A stretch of 64,000 nt of DNA from JAWLHU01 sp041690255 (GTDB lineage Bacteria > Bacillota > Sulfobacillia > Symbiobacteriales > Symbiobacteriaceae): contig JAWLHU010000002.1 in NCBI GenBank assembly GCA_041690255.1, forward strand, positions 310,001-374,000, written 5' to 3'. The position numbers and the translations under genes were made by a program. Below, in pieces: positions 6,462 through 14,466 of this stretch (position 1 is its first letter; every line of letters starts with the position of its first letter). Below the pieces are notes generated by a model that was not told the origin of the DNA, did no database searches, and saw only the letters and a program-made list of their open reading frames with translations.

Positions 6462-8357
6462 GTGATCAGGAGAGCGCGCAGTCGGTTCCTCACGCTCTTG
6501 TCCGGTCTACTCTGGTTGATGATCGCGGCACCGGTCGCACTGGCCGGGGAAGAACCGGTGCCCTACAGCCGGTTCCTGGCCGACATTCAGCAGGGGCGGG
6601 TCGCCGAGACCGTCATTGTCGATGGCAGTCTGCGAGCCCGTTACCACGACGGGTCGATCGGCCTGGTCTCGATCCCACCGGGCAGCGAACACCTGCCTGC
6701 CCGGCTCATGCAGTACGGCGTGACGGTGCAGTACGCCGAGCCGACCACCACCGGCCTCTCGGTCTTTCTGATCCGGCTGATGCCGCCAATGCTCGTCCTG
6801 GCGGTGATCCTCTACATGAGCCGGCGGGAGGTGGGGCGGGGATCGAGCGGGGTTCTTTCGATCGAGCAGAGCCCGGCGCAGTTGCACCGGCCCGGCTCCA
6901 CCAAGGTCACCATGGGCGATGTAGCCGGCATGGATGAGGTGAAGGAGGAACTGCAGGAGGTGATCGACTTCCTGCGGGAGCCGAATCGCTACCGCTCCCT
7001 GGGGGCTCGCATTCCCCGGGGTATCCTGCTCTCAGGTCCTCCCGGCACCGGCAAGACCCTACTGGCCCGGGCGGTGGCCGGGGAGGCAGGAGTGGTCTTT
7101 CTCTCGATCGCAGGCTCGGAGTTTGTCGAGCTCTACGCCGGGGTCGGCGCCTCCCGGGTTCGTGGGGTCTTCGAGCGAGCCAGGCGGCACGCCCCGTGCA
7201 TTCTCTTTATCGATGAGATCGATGCAGTGGCCAGGCAGCGGAGCGGCGGGACCAGCGGCGGCGCGGAGGAGCGGGACCAGACGATCAACCAGCTCCTGGT
7301 CGAAATGGACGGCTTCACCCCATCGGATGGGATCATCGTCATGGCCGCGACCAACCGGATCGATGTGCTGGACAGCGCCGTCCTGCGCCCCGGGCGCTTC
7401 GACCGCCAGATCCTGGTCGATCCGCCGGATCGCTCCGGCCGCTTGGCGATCCTGCGGGTCCACAGCCGCGGCAAGCCCCTGGGGCCAGACGTCCACCTGG
7501 AGCGCGCGGCGGCGATCACGACCGGATTCACGGGGGCTGACCTGGCCAACCTGCTGAACGAGGCGGCGCTGCTGGCTGCCCGGCGGCACGCCCCCTGGAT
7601 CGAGATGGCCGATCTGACCCAGGCCTACGAGCGGGTTGTGACGGGTGGACCAGCCCGCCAGCGGCAGTCGTCGCCCGAGGAGCGGATGCGCATTGCCTAT
7701 CACGAGGCGGGCCACGCCCTGGTCAGCCGCAAGCTGGATAGCCCGGAACGGCTGGTTAAGGTCTCGATCATTCCACGGGGCCGGGCCATGGGGTATGTCG
7801 TGTACCAGCCGGGCGAGGATCAGCACCTACACAGCCGGCACCAACTGCTCGACCGGCTGGCGGGGCTGCTGGCGGGCCGGGCGGCGGAAGAGGTGGTGCT
7901 GGGGGAGGGTTCCAGTGGCGCCGCCGATGATCTGGAGCGGGCCACAGCGATCGCTCGCTCCATGGTCACCGAACTGGGCATGAGCCCATCCATCGGGCCG
8001 GTCCGGACAGCCGGACCCAATGGGCAGCCAGAGGGCACGCAGGCGGGGGAGAGCACTCAGCGCCAGGTCGACCAGGCCGTGCGCCGACTGGTGACCGAGG
8101 GGTATCAGCGGGCGGTTGAGATCCTCCGCGGGGAGCGGGATTCCCTGGAGCGGCTCGCAGAGGCACTGCTGGAGGCTGAAACGCTGGACGGCGACGCCGT
8201 GGAGCGAATCCTATTGACACCCGCCGAAAACCGTCCTATAATCGGGTCCAATATCGAGCGCGTTGACGGGAACCAGTACGCAGACCATCCACAGTACAGA
8301 GAGCCGGGCACCCTGGTGCAAGCCCGGACTGGCGGAGGTAGCGGAACCCATCCCTGA
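6462..8357 (+). CDS. ftsH: FtsH-type ATP-dependent zinc metalloprotease
   Basis: Membrane-anchored AAA protease that unfolds and degrades membrane and regulatory proteins. GTG 6462 follows GGGGAGGTG by 8 bases and gives 631 residues. In order: membrane helix about 10-28, small extracytoplasmic domain with YSRFLADIQQGRV, second helix about 101-119, Walker A GPPGTGKT (192-199), Walker B ILFIDEID, second region of homology TNRIDVLDSAVLRPGRFDRQ, zinc motif HEAGH (414-418), and the third-ligand stretch GAADDLERAT near 490. The last 45 or so codons are unusual because they coincide with the promoter and first part of the proBA T-box leader, so the C-terminal tail is unlikely to be conserved. This may be an extra FtsH paralogue. 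Confidence 0.93.
   Translation: MIRRARSRFLTLLSGLLWLMIAAPVALAGEEPVPYSRFLADIQQGRVAETVIVDGSLRARYHDGSIGLVSIPPGSEHLPARLMQYGVTVQYAEPTTTGLSVFLIRLMPPMLVLAVILYMSRREVGRGSSGVLSIEQSPAQLHRPGSTKVTMGDVAGMDEVKEELQEVIDFLREPNRYRSLGARIPRGILLSGPPGTGKTLLARAVAGEAGVVFLSIAGSEFVELYAGVGASRVRGVFERARRHAPCILFIDEIDAVARQRSGGTSGGAEERDQTINQLLVEMDGFTPSDGIIVMAATNRIDVLDSAVLRPGRFDRQILVDPPDRSGRLAILRVHSRGKPLGPDVHLERAAAITTGFTGADLANLLNEAALLAARRHAPWIEMADLTQAYERVVTGGPARQRQSSPEERMRIAYHEAGHALVSRKLDSPERLVKVSIIPRGRAMGYVVYQPGEDQHLHSRHQLLDRLAGLLAGRAAEEVVLGEGSSGAADDLERATAIARSMVTELGMSPSIGPVRTAGPNGQPEGTQAGESTQRQVDQAVRRLVTEGYQRAVEILRGERDSLERLAEALLEAETLDGDAVERILLTPAENRPIIGSNIERVDGNQYADHPQYREPGTLVQARTGGGSGTHP
8214..8242 (+). promoter_or_regulatory. 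Consensus sigma-A promoter inside the ftsH 3' end
   Basis: TTGACA (8214-8219), a 17-base spacer, then TATAAT (8237-8242): a perfect housekeeping promoter. Transcription would start about 8249 and enter the T-box leader of proBA. It lies wholly within the ftsH coding sequence. Confidence 0.92.
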
Positions 8358-8508
8358 GCGGGCGGCGACGAGCCGGCCCGGGCATCCGGCCCGTTATCCC
8401 CGGAGGCGCTTGTTGGAGCGCTGTGAATGAGCGGGCCTGCCATTGCGGGCCAACAGCTGGTGGTACCACGGGACTAGAACCCCGTCCGGCATTCGGACGG
8501 GGTTTTTC
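8250..8508 (+). ncRNA. T-box leader (proline) of proBA
   Basis: The leader has the T-box core TGGTACCACGG at 8461-8471. Directly after it comes a terminator, CCCCGTCCG (8480-8488) pairing with CGGACGGGG (8494-8502), followed by TTTTT. AGAGAGCCGGGC in the 5' part matches the Stem I AG-bulge region. GGAACCCATCCC near 8342 looks like the specifier loop: read as CCA or CCC, both are proline codons, fitting the downstream proline genes. Uncharged tRNA-Pro would stabilise the antiterminator and switch on proBA. The first 108 bases overlap the ftsH coding sequence. Confidence 0.9.
8480..8507 (+). terminator. T-box regulated terminator
   Basis: A 9-bp perfect GC stem with loop GCATT and a T5 tract. 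It competes with the antiterminator formed by the T-box sequence immediately upstream. Confidence 0.92.
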
Positions 8509-8533
8509 TATTTTGTGCGGGAGGTTGGAGCAG

Positions 8534-9334
8534 ATGCGGGAGAAACTGCGGCAGGCGAGGCGGATCATCATAAAGGTGGGGACGAGTACTCTGACCCACC
8601 CCAGCGGGCATCTGCACCTGGGACGGATGGAGGCACTGGTGCGGCAGATGGCCGACATGCACGCCGAGGGGCGGGAGCTGGTCCTGGTCACCTCCGGGGC
8701 GGTTGGGGCCGGCCTGGGCCGGTTGGGACTGACCGAGAGGCCCAAGGAGGTGGCCGCCAAGCAGGCGCTGGCAGCGGTCGGCCAGGGCGTCCTCATGCAG
8801 CGGTACGAGGGGCTCTTCGGTGAGTATGACCGGGTTGTCGGCCAGGTGCTCCTCACCCGGCAGGACCTGGAGGATCAGCACCGCCGGGCTTCGGCAGCCG
8901 AGGTCTTCCAGCGTATGCTGGCCTGGGGCGTGATTCCGATCGTCAACGAGAACGACACGGTGACCAGTGAGGAGATCCGGGTGGGCGACAACGACACCCT
9001 CTCGGCCCGAGTGGCGGCCCTGATTCAGGCAGACCTGCTGATCCTCCTCTCCGATGTCGATGGACTCTACCCCGCCGACCCCCGCACTACCCCGGGTCTG
9101 GCGCCCATGCAGACCGCCTCGCTGTCGGACAACCTGGAACGGATCGCCGGCGGGACCGGCAGCGCCAACGGCACCGGCGGCATGATTACCAAGGTGACGG
9201 CGGCCCGGATCTGTGCCGAGGCCGGGATCCCCATGCTCCTGGCACGGGGGGAGCGGCCCGGTGTCCTGCGGGAGATCGTGGCCGGCGAGCCGGTCGGCAC
9301 ACTCTTTGTCTGGGAGAAGGAGGGGATCGCATGA
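8534..9334 (+). CDS. proB: Glutamate 5-kinase, short form without PUA domain
   Basis: Phosphorylates L-glutamate to gamma-glutamyl phosphate, the first step of proline synthesis. ATG 8534 follows GGGAGGTTGGAG and gives 266 residues. The amino-acid kinase fold shows as IIIKVGTSTLT near the N-terminus, LVTSGAVGAGLGRLGL, VNENDTVTSEEIRVGDNDTL (glutamate and phosphate binding) and GTGGMITKVTAARICAEAG. The E. coli enzyme has about 100 more residues forming a C-terminal PUA domain; it is absent here. The stop overlaps the proA start by four bases, so the two are translationally coupled, and both lie behind the proline T-box. Confidence 0.95.
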   Translation: MREKLRQARRIIIKVGTSTLTHPSGHLHLGRMEALVRQMADMHAEGRELVLVTSGAVGAGLGRLGLTERPKEVAAKQALAAVGQGVLMQRYEGLFGEYDRVVGQVLLTRQDLEDQHRRASAAEVFQRMLAWGVIPIVNENDTVTSEEIRVGDNDTLSARVAALIQADLLILLSDVDGLYPADPRTTPGLAPMQTASLSDNLERIAGGTGSANGTGGMITKVTAARICAEAGIPMLLARGERPGVLREIVAGEPVGTLFVWEKEGIA

Positions 9335-10569
9335 GCGTGCAGGAGATGGCTGTGAAGGCACGAGGGGCCCAGCGGGCGCTGGAATTCGCCTCTGCGGGGC
9401 AGCGGAACGAGGCGCTGCTGGCGATCGCAGCGGTGATCGAAGAGCGCAGGGAGGAGGTCCTGGCTGCCAATGCCCTGGACATAAGCGCAGCGGCCGCAGA
9501 CGGACTCCCGGCCCCCATGATCGCCCGGCTTCGGCTGGATGGCACCAAGCTGGCTGGCGTCATTCAGGGGGTTCGGAGCGTGGCCGCCCTGCCCGATATC
9601 CTGGGCGAGGAGCTGGCGGGCTGGGAGTTGCCCAACGGCGTGCAGGTCCGGCGGATTCGGGTCCCCATGGGCGTGATCGGGATCATCTACGAGTCGCGGC
9701 CGGGTGTCACGGTCGATGCGGGCGTCCTCTGTCTGAAGGCGGGGAGCGCTGTGCTGCTCAAGGGCGGCAAGGAGGCGGCCCACTCCAACGCAGCTCTGGG
9801 CGCCGCCATGGCCGAGGGCCTGGCCCGAGCCGGACTCTCGGGCGACCTGGTCCAGATCCTTCCGGCCAACCGGGCGGCGGCCACCGATCTGATGAACGCC
9901 CACGGCCTCGTCGACCTGCTGATCCCCCGTGGCGGGGCCGGGCTGATCAAGGCGGTCATCGAGCAGTCGACGGTACCGGTGATCGAGACGGGGACCGGTG
10001 TCTGCCACATCTACGTGCATGAGGCGGCGGACCTCGGCATGGCGCAGCGGGTGATCGTGAACGCCAAGTGCTCCAACCCCGCCGTCTGCAACGCCGCCGA
10101 GACCTTGCTGGTCGATCGGGCGGTGGCAGAGCGCTTCTTGCCAGCGGCTGCCGCAGTGCTGACCGAGGCAGGCGTGCAACTGAGAGCCTGCGAGGAGAGC
10201 CGGCGCTACCTGCCCGGGGCCGAGCCGGCCACCGAGGAGGACTGGGCGACCGAGTACCTCGACCTGACCCTTGCCGTGAAGGTGGTGGACGGGCTGGACG
10301 AGGCCCTGGCCCATATCGCCCGGTATGGCACGAAGCACTCGGAGGCGATCATCACGGCAGATGAAGCCGCTGCCGCTCGTTTCTTCCGTGAGGTGGATGC
10401 GGCCGCCATCTACCAGAACGCCTCCACCCGCTTTACCGATGGTGGCGAGTTTGGCTTCGGGGCGGAGATCGGCATCTCCACCCAGAAGCTGCACGCCCGT
10501 GGTCCGATGGGCATCGCCGAGATCACCACCTACAAGTACCTGCTCCGGGGAACGGGGCAGATCCGCTGA
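9331..10569 (+). CDS. proA: Gamma-glutamyl phosphate reductase
   Basis: Reduces gamma-glutamyl phosphate with NADPH to glutamate semialdehyde, which cyclises on the way to proline. The protein of 412 residues has the usual family length. The aldehyde-dehydrogenase fold is clear: PMGVIGIIYESRPGVTVDAG, LKGGKEAAHSN, LIPRGGAGLIK, and the nucleophilic Cys in AKCSNPAVCNAAETLLVD. GTGVCHIYVHEAADL lies before it, and TRFTDGGEFGFGAEIGISTQ near the C-terminus is typical of ProA. ATG 9331 overlaps the end of proB. Confidence 0.96.
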   Translation: MSVQEMAVKARGAQRALEFASAGQRNEALLAIAAVIEERREEVLAANALDISAAAADGLPAPMIARLRLDGTKLAGVIQGVRSVAALPDILGEELAGWELPNGVQVRRIRVPMGVIGIIYESRPGVTVDAGVLCLKAGSAVLLKGGKEAAHSNAALGAAMAEGLARAGLSGDLVQILPANRAAATDLMNAHGLVDLLIPRGGAGLIKAVIEQSTVPVIETGTGVCHIYVHEAADLGMAQRVIVNAKCSNPAVCNAAETLLVDRAVAERFLPAAAAVLTEAGVQLRACEESRRYLPGAEPATEEDWATEYLDLTLAVKVVDGLDEALAHIARYGTKHSEAIITADEAAAARFFREVDAAAIYQNASTRFTDGGEFGFGAEIGISTQKLHARGPMGIAEITTYKYLLRGTGQIR

Positions 10570-10624
10570 TCAGCGTTTCTTATCAAAGGTAGTAGAAAGT
10601 TGGATCGGTGGAAAATAGAACAGC

Positions 10625-10654
10625 GTTCCTCAGCATGGAACGGTGTGGTAGAAT
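10625..10654 (+). promoter_or_regulatory. Promoter with overlapping inverted repeat before the IclR gene
   Basis: TTCCTC (10626-10631), 17 bases, TAGAAT (10649-10654). The -35 lies in the inverted repeat GTTCC-N7-GGAAC (10625-10641), a plausible autoregulatory operator for the IclR-type gene downstream. About 160 bases of leader follow with no recognised element. Confidence 0.5.
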
Positions 10655-10815
10655 GGGAGATGGAATGAGGCTGGCGGATCTGCGGCTCAGCGATCAGGGA
10701 GGCTGGAGTCCCCTGTTGCGCAGCAGCGGCTGGCCGGCTCGTCGGATACGGCACTGGTGGGCTGACCAGAGCCGTCATCCGGGGGCCACTCCCTGACCCG
10801 GAGGGAGGGAGCTGC

Positions 10816-11556
10816 CTGAAAGAGGAGACACAAACGATCCGGTCTGTAGAACGCGCCCTGGACGTGCTGCTCTGCTTCACGGGAGAGAAGTCCGGCCTCG
10901 GGGTAACCCAGATTGCGGAGAAGGTTGGGCTCTACAAATCTACCGTTCACCGGATCCTCGCGGCTCTGGAGGCCAAGGGGTTTGTCCGGCAGGACCCGAC
11001 CACGGGACGGTATCACCTGGGGTTGAAGGCGCTGGAACTGGCCAGTGTCTACCTGACCTCCGGCGATCTGCCCGCGGTTGCCTATGGCGAGATGTTGTTG
11101 CTCCGGGACCAGACCCAGGAAACGGTCAGTCTCTATGTGCGGGATGGCCTGGAGCGGGTGCGGGTACAGCGGGCGGAAGGCCCCTTGACGGTCCGCAGGG
11201 TAGTCGGCCTGGGTGAACGCCTGCCGCTCTACCTCGGCGCTTCCGGCAAGGTGCTGCTCGCCTGGTTGCCCCCCGCCGAGCGGAGTCGGACGCTGGATCA
11301 GATCCTGCCGCCTGGCTTTGGTCGGACGGCTCTGGAGGCATCGCTGGAGACGGCGGTGCAGCAGGGATGGGCGCAGAGCCAGGAGGAGCGGGAGGACGGT
11401 GTCTCCTCGGTGGCGGCGCCCGTGATCGATCGAATGGGACGCTGTGTCGCTGCACTGGCGATCTCCGGCCCGGTTCACCGGTTTGACGCCGGGCGGGCCC
11501 ATCAACTTGGCGCCTGGACGCAGGAGCGGGCCCACGCGATTGGACTGAAGCTGTAA
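10816..11556 (+). CDS. IclR-family transcriptional regulator
   Basis: A winged-helix N-terminus (SVERALDVLLCF, VTQIAEKVGLYKSTVHRILA, then LEAKGFVRQDPTTGRYHLGL) is followed by the IclR effector domain with VSLYVRDGLERVRVQ and PLYLGASGKVLLAWL. These proteins bind small metabolites and repress or activate nearby catabolic genes. The conserved helix containing SVERALD lies upstream of the first ATG/GTG-type codon at 10864 (which would cut it off), and no ATG, GTG or TTG lies in frame before it. CTG 10816 has GGAGGGAG just upstream and gives 246 residues, so a CTG start is likely. The target is unknown; the gene stands alone with its own terminator. Confidence 0.88.
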   Translation: MKEETQTIRSVERALDVLLCFTGEKSGLGVTQIAEKVGLYKSTVHRILAALEAKGFVRQDPTTGRYHLGLKALELASVYLTSGDLPAVAYGEMLLLRDQTQETVSLYVRDGLERVRVQRAEGPLTVRRVVGLGERLPLYLGASGKVLLAWLPPAERSRTLDQILPPGFGRTALEASLETAVQQGWAQSQEEREDGVSSVAAPVIDRMGRCVAALAISGPVHRFDAGRAHQLGAWTQERAHAIGLKL

Positions 11557-11560
11557 ATGC

Positions 11561-11593
11561 GAAACCCCGTCGGCATCTACCGGCGGGGTGTTT
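11561..11593 (+). terminator. Terminator after the IclR gene
   Basis: ACCCCGTCGG pairs with CCGGCGGGGT (one G-U) around CATCTA, followed by GTTT. Confidence 0.8.
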
Positions 11594-11620
11594 CGATTCC
11601 CTGCGCCTGACAAATGCCCC

Positions 11621-11649
11621 TTGTCCGCTGAGTTCAGGCCCGGTACAAT
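11621..11649 (+). promoter_or_regulatory. Promoter of the Xre-family gene
   Basis: TTGTCC (11621-11626), 17 bases, TACAAT (11644-11649), 31 bases upstream of the chosen ATG at 11681. Confidence 0.6.
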
Positions 11650-11680
11650 GGCCCCACACGTAGGCCGGGCGGTGAGGCGG

Positions 11681-12190
11681 ATGGGGCACCGGTTTGGCGA
11701 GAGGTTGAAGGAGCTGCGACAGGAGCGCGGCTGGCTTCAGCGCGACGTGGAGCGGGACCTGAGCCTGCGCCCCGGCGTGGTCAGCCAGTATGAACGGGGG
11801 CTGCGGGAGCCCGGCTTCGACCTGCTCCTGTCGCTGGCCGACCTGTTCGATGTGACCACAGACTTCCTGCTGGGACGAGCGGGAGCCAGCCGGCCAAGCG
11901 CCGGCCTGGTGCGGGCCCAGCAACGGCTGCTCCACCTGCTGCAGTCCCAGCCCGACCTGCCTTCCCTCGCTGCGGCAACCCGGCGCGGGCTGATCCTGAA
12001 GGCGGCCAGCCAGGCCGATGCCGGTCGTTTCGCCCCCGGCCCGCTGGCCGAGCGCCTCGGGATCCGGCCCGAAGAACTGGAGCGGTTCCAACAGGGAGCC
12101 CCGCTGCCGCCCGGGAAACTGCTACTGCTGTCACTCTCTTTCGCGATATCCGTCACGTTGCTGGAGAGTGAATCGCCGCCTGTGCTATAA
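11681..12190 (+). CDS. Xre-type helix-turn-helix protein
   Basis: A 169-residue protein whose first 60 residues form a lambda-repressor-like HTH: FGERLKELRQERGWLQRDVE, then RPGVVSQYERGLREPGFD and LLSLADLFDVTTDFLLGR, the usual ending of this domain. The remaining 100 residues are helical and Leu-rich without a recognised fold; a second, weaker HTH-like stretch (GPLAERLGIRPEELERFQQG) occurs near residue 135. ATG 11681 is chosen since it lies after the promoter and after GGTGAGGCGG. Its targets are unknown. The extended -10 of the next gene overlaps its stop codon. Confidence 0.85.
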   Translation: MGHRFGERLKELRQERGWLQRDVERDLSLRPGVVSQYERGLREPGFDLLLSLADLFDVTTDFLLGRAGASRPSAGLVRAQQRLLHLLQSQPDLPSLAAATRRGLILKAASQADAGRFAPGPLAERLGIRPEELERFQQGAPLPPGKLLLLSLSFAISVTLLESESPPVL

Positions 12191-12191
12191 T
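12183..12191 (+). promoter_or_regulatory. Extended -10 promoter of the MaoC gene
   Basis: TGCTATAAT-type sequence (TG at 12183-12184, TATAAT at 12186-12191) overlaps the end of the Xre gene and lies 30 bases before the next ATG. No clear -35 is needed for an extended -10. Confidence 0.6.
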
Positions 12192-12220
12192 GGTCCAAAC
12201 CGTCCCCATGAGGTGATTCC

Positions 12221-12694
12221 ATGACGTTCTTCCGGGACGAGCTTGGCAAGCCCTACGACGAACTGACGGTCGGGCAGAAGGCCTCCTTCTCCCGACTGGT
12301 CACCAAGCAGGATGTCCTCCAGTACATGTCCCTCTCCGGTGACCTGAATCCGCTCTACGGCGATGCCTCCTATGCCGGCCGGACCCGGTACGAGCACCCG
12401 GTCGTGCCCGCCAACATGCTGGCCGGCTTTGCCATGGGCGCCGTGGCTACCGTCCTGCCCGGCCTCGGCAGCCTCACCTACGCCCACTCCTACCGGCTGA
12501 GCCACCCGCCCCGGGTCGGTGACACGGTGACCATTGACATGGAGATCGTGGCACTCAAGCCCGATCTGAAGCACGTGATCATGGAGTACCGGCTCTCGGA
12601 CCAGGATGGGCGGGAGCTGCAGACCGGCAGCATGGAGGTGGAGCCGCCACAGCGGCTCAAGCCGATCCTCCACCACAACTACGAGTCATTCTGA
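12221..12694 (+). CDS. MaoC-like (hot-dog) dehydratase
   Basis: A 157-residue single hot-dog domain. The hydratase-2 signature is visible near residue 39 as SLSGDLNPLYGDASYA, with the catalytic Asp and, further on, HPVVPANMLAGF. Family members hydrate (R)-specific 2-enoyl-CoA or act in fatty-acid and polyhydroxyalkanoate metabolism; which substrate is used here is unknown. ATG 12221 follows AGGTGATTCC. It has its own extended -10 promoter and is followed by a GC hairpin, so it is probably transcribed alone. Confidence 0.85.
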   Translation: MTFFRDELGKPYDELTVGQKASFSRLVTKQDVLQYMSLSGDLNPLYGDASYAGRTRYEHPVVPANMLAGFAMGAVATVLPGLGSLTYAHSYRLSHPPRVGDTVTIDMEIVALKPDLKHVIMEYRLSDQDGRELQTGSMEVEPPQRLKPILHHNYESF

Positions 12695-12709
12695 GTGCCG
12701 CCTTCGAGG

Positions 12710-12733
12710 CCGGGGTTGCCCCCGGTCTTCGTC
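12710..12733 (+). terminator. Probable terminator after the MaoC gene
   Basis: CCGGGG, loop TTGC, CCCCGG (12710-12725) followed by TCTTCGTC. The stem is short and the T-tract imperfect. The following 180 bases lead to fumarase and hold GGAGGAGG at 12897 as its ribosome binding site. Confidence 0.55.
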
Positions 12734-12910
12734 ATGCTCAGCCCACTGAGTGCTTAACAAGTTTCCTGTGAATAGCACCTTATATCTATCTTCTGTAGAG
12801 AGTCTGCCGGGCTGACATTTGTGCCGAAGTTTGCTACATTGAGTGAAGGTGCGAAAGCCCGGCCGCCCGTACGGCCAGGGCCAGAAGGCTTAACTGGAGG
12901 AGGAGTGACG

Positions 12911-13753
12911 GTGCGCGAGATCCACGTTGATCAGATCGCCGAAACGGTCGCCCGTCTGGTTCAGGAGGCAAACTTCAAGCTAGAGGATGACGTCAAGGAC
13001 GCCCTGGGCAAGCTTCAGTCGCTGGAAGAGGCGCCGGTCGGCCAGGCCGTTATGATGCAGATCGTCGAGAACTATACGATCGCCGAGACTGAGCAAGTCC
13101 CCATGTGCCAGGATACCGGTGTCGCTCTCGTCTTCCTGGAGATCGGGCAGGATGTCCATCTGACAGGTGGCAGCCTCACCGAGGCGATCAACGCCGGCGT
13201 GGCCAAGGGCTACACTGAGGGATACCTGCGCATGTCCATGCTGAACGACCCGATCAAGCGGGTCAACACGAAGAACAACACCCCCGCCATGATCTACACC
13301 GAGATCGTGCCCGGTGACAAGCTGAAGATCAAGGTCGACTGCAAGGGCGGCGGCTCGGAGAACATGTCCAAGCTGGTCATGCTCCCCCCGTCTGCCGGCT
13401 GGGAGGGCGCCAAGCGCTTCATTATTGAGACGGTGGCCAACGCCGGCCCCAACGCCTGCCCGCCGCTGCTGGTCGGCGTGGGCATTGGCGGGAACTTCGA
13501 CAAGTCGGCCCTGCTGGCCAAAAAGTCGCTGCTCCGCCACACCGGCGCCCCGAACCCCGATCCCGAGTGGGCGGCCCGGGAGCAGGAGCTTCTCGAGGAG
13601 ATCAACAAGCTGGGCGTCGGCCCCATGGGCCTGGGCGGCACGCAGACCGCCTTCGGCGTCCATATTGAGGTGATGGGCTGCCACATTACCGCGCTGCCCG
13701 TCGCGGTGAATATTGAATGCCACAGCCATCGCCATAAGGAGGCGACGCTCTAA
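12911..13753 (+). CDS. Fumarase (class I, Fe-S), alpha subunit
   Basis: With the next gene it forms the two-subunit [4Fe-4S] class I fumarase, interconverting fumarate and malate. GTG 12911 lies 7 bases after GGAGGAGG and gives 280 residues, the normal alpha length. Family marks are VPMCQDTGVALVFLEIG (cluster Cys), RVNTKNNTPAMIYTEIVPGD, the KGGGSENMSKLVMLPPSAGW loop, and NACPPLLVGVGIGGNFD with another Cys. Tartrate dehydratase belongs to the same family, but the other citric-cycle genes nearby favour fumarase. The stop shares one base with the beta start. Confidence 0.92.
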   Translation: MREIHVDQIAETVARLVQEANFKLEDDVKDALGKLQSLEEAPVGQAVMMQIVENYTIAETEQVPMCQDTGVALVFLEIGQDVHLTGGSLTEAINAGVAKGYTEGYLRMSMLNDPIKRVNTKNNTPAMIYTEIVPGDKLKIKVDCKGGGSENMSKLVMLPPSAGWEGAKRFIIETVANAGPNACPPLLVGVGIGGNFDKSALLAKKSLLRHTGAPNPDPEWAAREQELLEEINKLGVGPMGLGGTQTAFGVHIEVMGCHITALPVAVNIECHSHRHKEATL

Positions 13754-14346
13754 TGGCCAAGGTGCATATTACCACCCCGATCACCGAGGAGCAGGTTCGT
13801 GGGATCCAGGCGGGCGACGAGGTCTACATTTCCGGCGAGATCTACACCGCCCGGGACGCCGCCCACAAGCGGATGATCGATGACATGGCCGCCGGGAAGC
13901 AGCTCCCGTTCGATACGCAGGGCGCCGTGATCTACTACGTTGGCCCCACCCCGCCCAAGCCGGGCCAGGTGATCGGCTCGGCCGGCCCTACTACCAGCTA
14001 CCGGATGGATCGGTACACCAACGACATGCTGAGCCAGGGCGTGAAGGCGGTGATCGGCAAGGGCTACCGGAGCGATGAGGTCAAGGCCGGCCTCGTGAAG
14101 TTCGGCGCCCTCTACCTGGTCTCGACCGGTGGCGCCGGCGCCCTGCTGGCCCGCACGATCGAGGCGGCCGAGGTCGTGGCCTACGAGGACCTGGGCGCCG
14201 AGGCGATCCGCCGGCTGAAGGTGAAGGAGTTCCCCGCGATCTGCATCCACGATGCGCACGGCGGCGACCAGTACTTTAATGGTCAGTCCCGGTGGGTTAA
14301 GGCTGATGCCATGTTCAAGCCGAAGAAGCCCGAGGCGGGCGAGTAA
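13753..14346 (+). CDS. Fumarase (class I, Fe-S), beta subunit
   Basis: The C-terminal swivelling domain of the class I hydro-lyase, here a separate 197-residue protein. Typical stretches are GDEVYISGEIYTARDAAHKR, the PTPPKPGQVIGSAGPTTSYR substrate loop, MIGKGYR-like VIGKGYRSDEV, and STGGAGALLARTI. TAATG overlap with the alpha subunit indicates coupled translation and a fixed subunit ratio. The operon ends at a very strong terminator. Confidence 0.93.
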   Translation: MAKVHITTPITEEQVRGIQAGDEVYISGEIYTARDAAHKRMIDDMAAGKQLPFDTQGAVIYYVGPTPPKPGQVIGSAGPTTSYRMDRYTNDMLSQGVKAVIGKGYRSDEVKAGLVKFGALYLVSTGGAGALLARTIEAAEVVAYEDLGAEAIRRLKVKEFPAICIHDAHGGDQYFNGQSRWVKADAMFKPKKPEAGE

Positions 14347-14372
14347 GTCACAAAGCGATACGTGTATGCAGG

Positions 14373-14419
14373 GGGCCGTCCCGAAAGCAGATCGATCTGC
14401 TTGGGACGGCCCTTTTTTT
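14373..14419 (+). terminator. Strong terminator after fumarase
   Basis: GGGCCGTCCC (14373-14382) pairs with GGGACGGCCC (14403-14412), capped by the palindrome GCAGATCGATCTGC, and followed by seven T. Confidence 0.95.
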
Positions 14420-14466
14420 ATGCAAGAGGGGGTCCAGTACCGGTCTGGGGGCTGCGGTTGTCTCTA

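Noticed and set aside
10608..10796. 62-residue frame between proA and the IclR gene
   Set aside because: No ribosome binding site; covers a promoter and inverted repeat.
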